Position numbers and translations under genes: made by a program. Shown piece after piece: positions 59,092 to 64,000 of a DNA stretch of 64,000 nucleotides; within the stretch, counting starts at the first letter, position 1, and each line of letters starts with the position of its first letter. Source of the stretch: Nocardia yamanashiensis NBRC 100130. GTDB lineage: Bacteria; Actinomycetota; Actinomycetes; Mycobacteriales; Mycobacteriaceae. The stretch is from assembly GCF_001613325.1 (NCBI RefSeq), contig NZ_BDCD01000033.1:49767-113766 (forward strand), in the 5' to 3' direction. The notes under the pieces were generated by a model. The model saw only the letters and a list, made by a program, of their open reading frames with translations, made no database searches and was not told the DNA's origin.

Positions 59092-59754
59092 GTGAGTATC
59101 GAGCAGTTCACCCAGGTGGAGAAGGTCAGCCTGCGCGACAAAGTGTCGCGAGCACTGCGAGCGGCCATCATCGCCGGTGAAATGGAGCCCGGCGTGGTGT
59201 ATTCCGCGCCGACGCTCGGCGCCCGCTTCGGAGTCTCGGCCACCCCCGTCCGCGAAGCCATGCAGGATCTCGCCCGCGAGAACCTCATCGCGATCGTCCC
59301 CAACAAGGGATTCCGGGTCATCGAGGTCGCGGAAAAGGATCTCGACGACATCACCCGCATCCGGCTGCTGCTCGAGCCTCCCATCGTCCGCGAAGTCACG
59401 CCCTTGATCCCCGACGCGGACTTCCCTCATCTGCGCGAGCTCGCCGAGCAGATCGTCGCCGGCGCCCAGAGCGGCGACCTAGTGGAATACACTGCGGCCG
59501 ACCAGATCTTCCACCTGACCCTGCTCGAGTACGCCGACAATCCACGCCTCAATGCGCTGGTCTCCGACCTGCGTGACCACACCCGCCTGTTCGGCCTGGC
59601 CTCCCTCGCCGAGAAGGGCGAACTCGTCGACGTCGCCCGCGAACACCTCACCATCGTCCACCTCCTCGAATCCCGCGACCAGGACGCGGTCGAGCAATTC
59701 CTGCGTGCCCACATCCAGCAGGCCCGCGGCCGCTGGGCCAAGCCTGAGCAGTAG
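59092..59754 (+). CDS. GntR-family regulator (FadR/VanR type) of hydroxyproline use
   Basis: 220 residues from GTG 59092 (GGGGAG about 9 nt upstream). The winged helix runs from SLRDKVSRALRAAIIAGEME through GARFGVSATPVREAMQDLAR (about 45-64) to AIVPNKGFRVIEVA. The C-terminal FCD-type domain has RIRLLLEPPIVREV, ADQIFHLTLLEYADN and HTRLFGLASL plus an HLTIV His. It follows the MFS gene and probably senses a hydroxyproline-derived acid. Confidence 0.93.
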   Translation: MSIEQFTQVEKVSLRDKVSRALRAAIIAGEMEPGVVYSAPTLGARFGVSATPVREAMQDLARENLIAIVPNKGFRVIEVAEKDLDDITRIRLLLEPPIVREVTPLIPDADFPHLRELAEQIVAGAQSGDLVEYTAADQIFHLTLLEYADNPRLNALVSDLRDHTRLFGLASLAEKGELVDVAREHLTIVHLLESRDQDAVEQFLRAHIQQARGRWAKPEQ

Positions 59755-59914
59755 TTCACTCGGCGGCCGCCCAGACGATCCGCGTACAGGGCGCGATCTT
59801 CTCAGTGGCGAGAAGTTCATACCATTCCGAAACGTAGGACCTGTCGGGATCGAGCCAACCGGCTGATCCCCGAGGTCGTTCGTCTGGATGAACATCCCTT
59901 GAAAGAGGTTTGCA

Positions 59915-60019
59915 GTGCCCGATATCGGATCCGCCGGCCCACACGATCTGGCTTCTTTCCTGTCCTTCGTAGGTTCGGCAGTTGGTCTCGGAAGTTCCTT
60001 GCTGAATTTCATTCGATAG
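59915..60019 (+). CDS. 34-residue hydrophobic peptide gene with its own terminator
   Basis: GTG 59915 reads MPDIGSAGPHDLASFLSFVG then SAVGLGSSLLNFIR and TAG. AGAGG lies about 9 nt upstream and a strong hairpin (60026-60056) starts 7 nt after the stop. The chain is uncharged and helix-prone in its last 22 residues, like small pore-forming or membrane-active peptides of mycolate-containing actinomycetes, though no family match is claimed. Single-gene unit. Confidence 0.6.
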   Translation: MPDIGSAGPHDLASFLSFVGSAVGLGSSLLNFIR

Positions 60020-60025
60020 CAGGTC

Positions 60026-60056
60026 CCGTGGCTGATCCTGGCAGGATCAGCCACGG
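60026..60056 (+). terminator. Strong hairpin terminator, perfect 14-bp stem
   Basis: CCGTGGCTGATCCT-GGC-AGGATCAGCCACGG. It follows the 34-residue peptide gene. A near-copy is at 49423-49449 behind the permease gene. Confidence 0.85.
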
Positions 60057-60095
60057 CGCTACAAAGGTCGGCTCAGCCGGTCCTTCTCGAGTGCT

Positions 60096-60111
60096 TTCCC
60101 ATCAGTGGGAA
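60096..60111 (+). promoter_or_regulatory. Palindrome copy F: TTCCCA-TCAG-TGGGAA
   Basis: Perfect arms, 4-bp spacer, 32 nt before the first possible cellulase ATG. GGTTCT (60134-60139) could be a poor -10 box; spacing differs from the best copies. Confidence 0.65.
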
Positions 60112-60143
60112 TGATTGTTTTGCGGGCGCTGCGGGTTCTGTGA

Positions 60144-62303
60144 ATGCTGCTGCGCATGAACACTTCTCGGCGGCTGACAGGCCTGGTCCTGATCGTCGTG
60201 GCCGCGCTGCTGCCCGCGCCTCCTGCCTCCGCCGCCACTTATGAACGGCTCGCCAATGGCTCGTTCGATTCCGCGGCCAAACAGCCCTGGTGGAGCAGCG
60301 CGAACACTCCGTCCACTGTGGACGCGGGGAGACTGTGCGCCGATGTGCCCGGTGGCACCGGGAAAGCGTGGGATGCGCTGATCGGGCAGAGCAATATTCC
60401 ATTCGAGAATGGGCAGTCCTACAAACTGACTTTCAAGGCTTCGGCATCGAAGAATGTACGGATCCGCCCGGTCGCACAGATGGATACGACCCCGTTCACC
60501 GCCGTGCTGTCGGGCTGGGCATCGGTGACGTCGAGCCCGGCCACCTTCGAGTACACCGGCACCTCCACCATCGAGCACGCAACCGGACAACTGCTCTTTC
60601 AGGTGGGTGGGGCCAGCGAACCGTATCGATTGTGCTTGGACGACATTTCGCTGACCGGCGGTACGCGACCACCTCGCGGCGGCCGGGATCTCGGATCTCC
60701 CGTGCGGGTCAACCAGGTCGGCTACCTGCTGGATGGTCCTAAACGCGCGACCATCGTCACTACGGCGACTCAGCCGTTGACATGGACGTTGTCACATGCG
60801 GGCGGCGCCGTCGAAATCTCGGGGCAGACCACGGTTTCCGGCGCGGACGCGCTGTCCGGGGACAATGTTCATCTCGCCGACTTCAGCGCGGTGCGCGCAC
60901 CGGGAACCTACGAGCTGTCCGTCGGCGCGGAGCGGAGTGTGCCGTTCGAGATCACCGCCGACCTGTACGGGAAACTGCGCACGGACGCGGCGGCGTACTT
61001 CTACCACAACCGTTCCGGTATCCCGATCAGCTCCGACTACGTCCCCGCCGCCTATGCCCGGCCTGCCGGGCACGCCGCCGACGCACCGAACGGCGATGGC
61101 GCACAATGGGGCGGTTGGTACGACGCGGGCGATCACGGCAAGTATGTCGTCAACGGTGCGCTGGCCGCCTGGCAGCTGATCGACTCTTACGAGCAATCCG
61201 GTTCTCCGGTGCTGCGCATCCCGGAAGCCGCGGGAGTGTTGCCAGACATTCTGGACGAAGCCAAATGGGAGCTGGATTTCCTGCTGAGAATGCAGCGCTC
61301 GGATGGCTTGGTGCACCATAAGATTCACGATGTCGAAGGCACCGGCCTGCCGATGCCGCCGCAGGACGATCCGAAACCGAGGAAGCTGTTCGATCCCACG
61401 ACCGCGGCGACACTCAACCTAGCCGCGGTGGGGGCTCGATGTGCGCGGGTCTACCAGCAATTCGACTCCGCTTTCGCGGGCAAGTGCCTGAGCGCTGCGA
61501 AGCTGGCATGGGAGGCGGCTCGCGCCAACCCCAAGCTATTGCCGGCCGCGTCCACGCCCGGCGGCGGCGCCTACTTCGATGACAACGTTTCCGACGAGTT
61601 CTCGTGGGCGGCAGCGGAACTGTATGCGGCCACCGGGTTGGATTCGTACAAGAGCGAGGCCACCGCATCGCTGGACGCCGGCAACTTCTCCTGGAAGAAA
61701 ACCGGCGGCCTGGGCGATATCGCACTCATCCGGGTGCCGAATCCGCTCTACGATCGCGCCCGCGCACACATCATCGCCGCCGCTGAGCAGCATCTCAAGG
61801 ACATGCATGCGCAGGGGTATCCGAATCCGGATCGGCCTACCAAGAATATCAATGGGGTCGAGACTCCTTGGTACTACTGGGGTTCGACCAGCGGAACCAC
61901 CAACAAGGCGATGGTGATGGGTCTTGCGCACACGCTGACCGGCGATTCGAAGTTCCGCGATGGCGCGCTGGAAGCTCTCGACTACCTCTTCGGCCGCAAT
62001 GCGTTGAACCAGTCGTATGTGACCGGCTACGGGGAGCGGGCGAGTATGAACCAGCATCACCGGTTCTGGGCGCACCAACTCCGATCCACCCTGCCCAACC
62101 CGCCGCCGGGTGCGCTGGCCGGCGGACCCAACTCGGACGTGTCGGTTGCCGATCCGGCCAAACTGCATGAGTCCGAACGCTTTCTGAGCAAATGCGCTCC
62201 AGCCAAATGCTATGTCGACCATATCGGCTCGTACCTGACCAACGAGGTCGCGATCAACTGGAACTCCGCCCTGGTCTGGATGAGCGCCTTCGCCGCCGGC
62301 TGA
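60144..62303 (+). CDS. Secreted glycoside hydrolase family 9 cellulase
   Basis: 719 residues (715 from the second ATG at 60156). The signal peptide (about 1-30) ends PAPPASAATYE. A CBM4/9-like beta-sandwich follows at about 31-170, then a CelD_N-type Ig-like domain at about 185-280 (RVNQVGYLLDGPKRATIVTT). The GH9 catalytic domain has the Asp pair in WGGWYDAGDHGKYVVNG (about 320-336) and the acid Glu in TNEVAINWNSALVWM (about 698). It is an extracellular endo- or exo-glucanase and partners functionally with the GH26 mannanase at 18466-19674. Confidence 0.94.
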   Translation: MLLRMNTSRRLTGLVLIVVAALLPAPPASAATYERLANGSFDSAAKQPWWSSANTPSTVDAGRLCADVPGGTGKAWDALIGQSNIPFENGQSYKLTFKASASKNVRIRPVAQMDTTPFTAVLSGWASVTSSPATFEYTGTSTIEHATGQLLFQVGGASEPYRLCLDDISLTGGTRPPRGGRDLGSPVRVNQVGYLLDGPKRATIVTTATQPLTWTLSHAGGAVEISGQTTVSGADALSGDNVHLADFSAVRAPGTYELSVGAERSVPFEITADLYGKLRTDAAAYFYHNRSGIPISSDYVPAAYARPAGHAADAPNGDGAQWGGWYDAGDHGKYVVNGALAAWQLIDSYEQSGSPVLRIPEAAGVLPDILDEAKWELDFLLRMQRSDGLVHHKIHDVEGTGLPMPPQDDPKPRKLFDPTTAATLNLAAVGARCARVYQQFDSAFAGKCLSAAKLAWEAARANPKLLPAASTPGGGAYFDDNVSDEFSWAAAELYAATGLDSYKSEATASLDAGNFSWKKTGGLGDIALIRVPNPLYDRARAHIIAAAEQHLKDMHAQGYPNPDRPTKNINGVETPWYYWGSTSGTTNKAMVMGLAHTLTGDSKFRDGALEALDYLFGRNALNQSYVTGYGERASMNQHHRFWAHQLRSTLPNPPPGALAGGPNSDVSVADPAKLHESERFLSKCAPAKCYVDHIGSYLTNEVAINWNSALVWMSAFAAG

Positions 62304-62374
62304 CGCTAAGGGTTCTAGCGAGTTGGCCGGCGGACGCGGACATCGCGACTCCGGCAAACGCGGGGCGGCGGCGG

Positions 62375-62390
62375 TTCTCCGCAGTGGGAA
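62375..62390 (+). promoter_or_regulatory. Palindrome copy G (imperfect): TTCTCC-GCAG-TGGGAA
   Basis: Two mismatches in the left arm. Between the cellulase gene and the small membrane peptide gene, 150 nt before the latter. Confidence 0.45.
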
Positions 62391-62540
62391 CAGCCAGAAG
62401 ACAAAAGGAAGCGATCCACGCACTCTGTTGGGGCAATACATGTCGGTCTTGGTCACGGAGACCCGCCGCTGCGTTCGGCACGACCGAGTTCTTATGATCC
62501 GCGCCGCGCATTCCGGGTGGCGCTAGTCCCGAAATCAAGG

Positions 62541-62717
62541 ATGGCCGTGAATTTCCTTGGGATGCTGCTCATCTGCATTCTCTTCCTGATACTGCTCGCG
62601 GGCTTCGTCACCGTCACATTGACGGGGTCGGACGAGCCGCCACCGGCTGAGCGAGACCGTCAGGCTGCTACCGGCCGCAGTCGCGACGGACAGCCGGGCG
62701 CGCGACGGCGGCGCTGA
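62541..62717 (+). CDS. 58-residue single-TM membrane protein
   Basis: ATG 62541 with AAGG just before it. One long hydrophobic helix (NFLGMLLICILFLILLAGFV, about 3-24) is followed by a hydrophilic Arg/Asp/Pro-rich cytosolic or external tail. Small proteins of this layout are common in Nocardia and unnamed. It is convergent with the araC gene. Confidence 0.6.
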   Translation: MAVNFLGMLLICILFLILLAGFVTVTLTGSDEPPPAERDRQAATGRSRDGQPGARRRR

Positions 62718-62726
62718 CTCGCTCGT

Positions 62727-63794
62727 TCACATGAGCCGAGTCGGCTCGGGGCCGGACTCTGCGGCTGACAGGTCGTTCAGGTCTCGCGCGGGATGCCTGG
62801 CGAATTCGCGCCGGAAAGCATCGGGTGTCTGCCCGGTCCATCGTCCGAACGCGCGGCGCAGGACTCGGGCGTCGGAATAGCCGAGCCGGGCGGCCACGGA
62901 TTGCACCGGAAGGTCGGTGTCGCGCAACAGCTGCTTGGCCTGCTCGTGGCGGACGGCTTCGACTTCCGCACGCCAGTTGGAGTTCCGCTCGGCGAGACGG
63001 CGTTGCAGGGTGCGCGTGTTGATCGCGAGGCGGTCCGCGACCGCGGTCAGAGTGAGGTTGTCCTCATAGAGCGCCTGGGCGATCGCGGCGCGAAAGGTTT
63101 CGTGCCAGCTGGGTACCGGGCCCGACTGCGCCAGTACCAATTTGGTGTAGTTCTTGAGGATCTCGCCGAGCTTGGGGTCGGTGCCGGTGGGGAGGGCGCC
63201 GGCGTCGAGGAAGGTCAGTTCGGAGCGCGGTGCGCCGAAATCGATTTGGCCGGTGCCGAATTCGTCGACCAGGCATCGATGCCGATTGCCGGCGTTATTG
63301 CCGAAGGCGACCCGGACCGGCACCAGATTCCGGCGGGTGGCCTCGCGCATCCGTCGCAGCAGCGACGACATGGCGTACTCCTCGATGGGCGCCAAGACCT
63401 TCTCGGGTTCGAAGCGGGTGGCGCGTATGGTTAGCAGTCGGCCGTCCTCGATCACTTCCCAGCCCGCGGCCGGATCCGTGACCACGGCACGGAATTCAGC
63501 GGCCGTGCGCACACCCTCGGCGAGGGTCCCGCCGCTGGAGAACAGATAGTCCCAGACCCGTAGCCCACCGCGGTCGGCCTGGGCGGTGGCGCACAGGCCC
63601 GACCCCGGGCCGGCGATGGCGTCGATCAATTCCCACATGCGCCACACCGATTCGGTGGGTACGCGCAGCAGATCGTCGCCGAGCGCCGCTGGATACAGAC
63701 CGGGGATTCCGGCCAGGTCGACGGGGGAGACGCCGACGCGCAGTGCGGTCTTGCGAACGATATCCGCGGTACGGGAGGGAAAGGTGCCGATCAC
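62727..63794 (-). CDS. AraC-family regulator with arabinose-binding-type N-terminal domain (second paralogue)
   Basis: 355 residues from GTG 63794, the start that lines up with the paralogue at 21610-22656; an ATG at 63866 is possible but would include the operator. The N-terminus has VWDYLFSSGGTLAEGVRTAA. The C-terminal HTH pair is LTAVADRLAINTRTLQRRLA and VQSVAARLGYSDARVLRRAF, with SNWRAEVEAVRHEQAKQLLR between. Its targets are unknown; the small membrane protein gene is the nearest neighbour. Confidence 0.92.
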   Translation of the reverse strand: MIGTFPSRTADIVRKTALRVGVSPVDLAGIPGLYPAALGDDLLRVPTESVWRMWELIDAIAGPGSGLCATAQADRGGLRVWDYLFSSGGTLAEGVRTAAEFRAVVTDPAAGWEVIEDGRLLTIRATRFEPEKVLAPIEEYAMSSLLRRMREATRRNLVPVRVAFGNNAGNRHRCLVDEFGTGQIDFGAPRSELTFLDAGALPTGTDPKLGEILKNYTKLVLAQSGPVPSWHETFRAAIAQALYEDNLTLTAVADRLAINTRTLQRRLAERNSNWRAEVEAVRHEQAKQLLRDTDLPVQSVAARLGYSDARVLRRAFGRWTGQTPDAFRREFARHPARDLNDLSAAESGPEPTRLM

Positions 63795-63842
63795 GGGGGC
63801 AGCGTAACTGGACCGTAGCCACCTGTCAGGTCGATATGTCAC

Positions 63843-63869
63843 GAAATGTCCGCTACTGGCGGTCATTTC
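63843..63869. promoter_or_regulatory. Inverted repeat upstream of the second araC gene
   Basis: GAAATGTCCGC-TACTG-GCGGTCATTTC, 11-bp arms with one mismatch, 49 nt before the chosen GTG. It shares GAAATGTCC (in reverse, GGACATTTC) with the araC-type element at 7914-8000, so related AraC proteins may recognise both. Probable autoregulatory site. Confidence 0.6.
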
Positions 63870-64000
63870 ATCTGACTGAATGCCCTCTAGCTGTTGGTTC
63901 CGGCACGGCTTCGGTCCAGGATTCGGGCGCGAATTGTCCCCCGCTGTCTGCAAGGGGCGAGGCTCAACACATCACGCACCGTCGGCTTCTGGCCAGTTCG

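Noticed and set aside
1..64000. CRISPR arrays, intact insertion sequences, integrase genes and attachment sites
   Set aside because: No direct repeats with regular spacers, no transposase or integrase motif (DDE, RHRY or serine recombinase) was found; only gene fragments suggest past rearrangement.

Overview
The window is high-GC DNA from a free-living actinomycete, most likely Nocardia or a close relative. The genus is inferred from gene style, not from a marker gene. Support comes from GC-rich codon use, many GTG and TTG starts, AraC regulators of the arabinose-binding type, a conservon (CvnABCD) operon, DUF6624 and Imm8 style toxin-island proteins, and many tetR/marR/iclR/gntR-controlled catabolic genes. 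No tRNA, rRNA, CRISPR array, intact transposase or integrase was seen.

Layout. 1-3452: PTS-type dihydroxyacetone kinase operon (aquaporin-dhaK-dhaL-dhaM) divergent from an iclR regulator, with a clear palindromic operator between them. 3453-10480: cold-shock proteins, Hsp20 with an operator, a Tat-lipoprotein flavin oxidase, an alpha/beta hydrolase, decayed permease and pucR genes, a tiny membrane peptide and a two-TM protein. 10600-22660: mostly oxidoreductases and hydrolases with TetR, MarR and AraC regulators, plus a secreted lipase and a GH26 mannanase. 23186-26750: a GT2 glycosyltransferase facing an SRPBCC protein/ThDP enzyme pair. 26939-33753: a hemerythrin gene followed by a tightly coupled conservon (NIT-sensor kinase, roadblock, DUF742, GTPase) that continues without a break into a KAS III-like enzyme and a HisC-like aminotransferase. 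33831-48362: an accessory island of lower GC with toxin-like proteins, an Imm8 immunity protein, fragments of transporters and secreted proteins, and small unrecognised genes. It is interspersed with a cupin/GlxA-type regulator pair, a tyrosine phosphatase and a CGNR regulator/tautomerase pair. 49530-59754: a complete hydroxyproline catabolic cluster (epimerase, three-subunit D-hydroxyproline dehydrogenase, deaminase, ketoglutarate semialdehyde dehydrogenase, two transporters, GntR regulator). 59915-63794: a 34-residue peptide gene with its own terminator, a secreted GH9 cellulase, a 58-residue membrane peptide and a second AraC regulator.

How the genes work together. The DHA-kinase cluster feeds glycerol or DHA carbon to glycolysis. 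The hydroxyproline cluster takes trans-4-hydroxy-L-proline to 2-oxoglutarate. The conservon probably couples a nitrogen-oxide or redox signal to a small GTPase, and translational overlap ties it to two enzymes that look biosynthetic. A striking non-coding signal is a 16-bp palindrome (TTCCCA-N4-TGGGAA). It occurs five times perfectly and three times imperfectly, always between genes. In four cases it has a conserved -10-like TAGSYT-type hexamer 17-18 bp downstream, which suggests a local regulon not explained by any annotated regulator.
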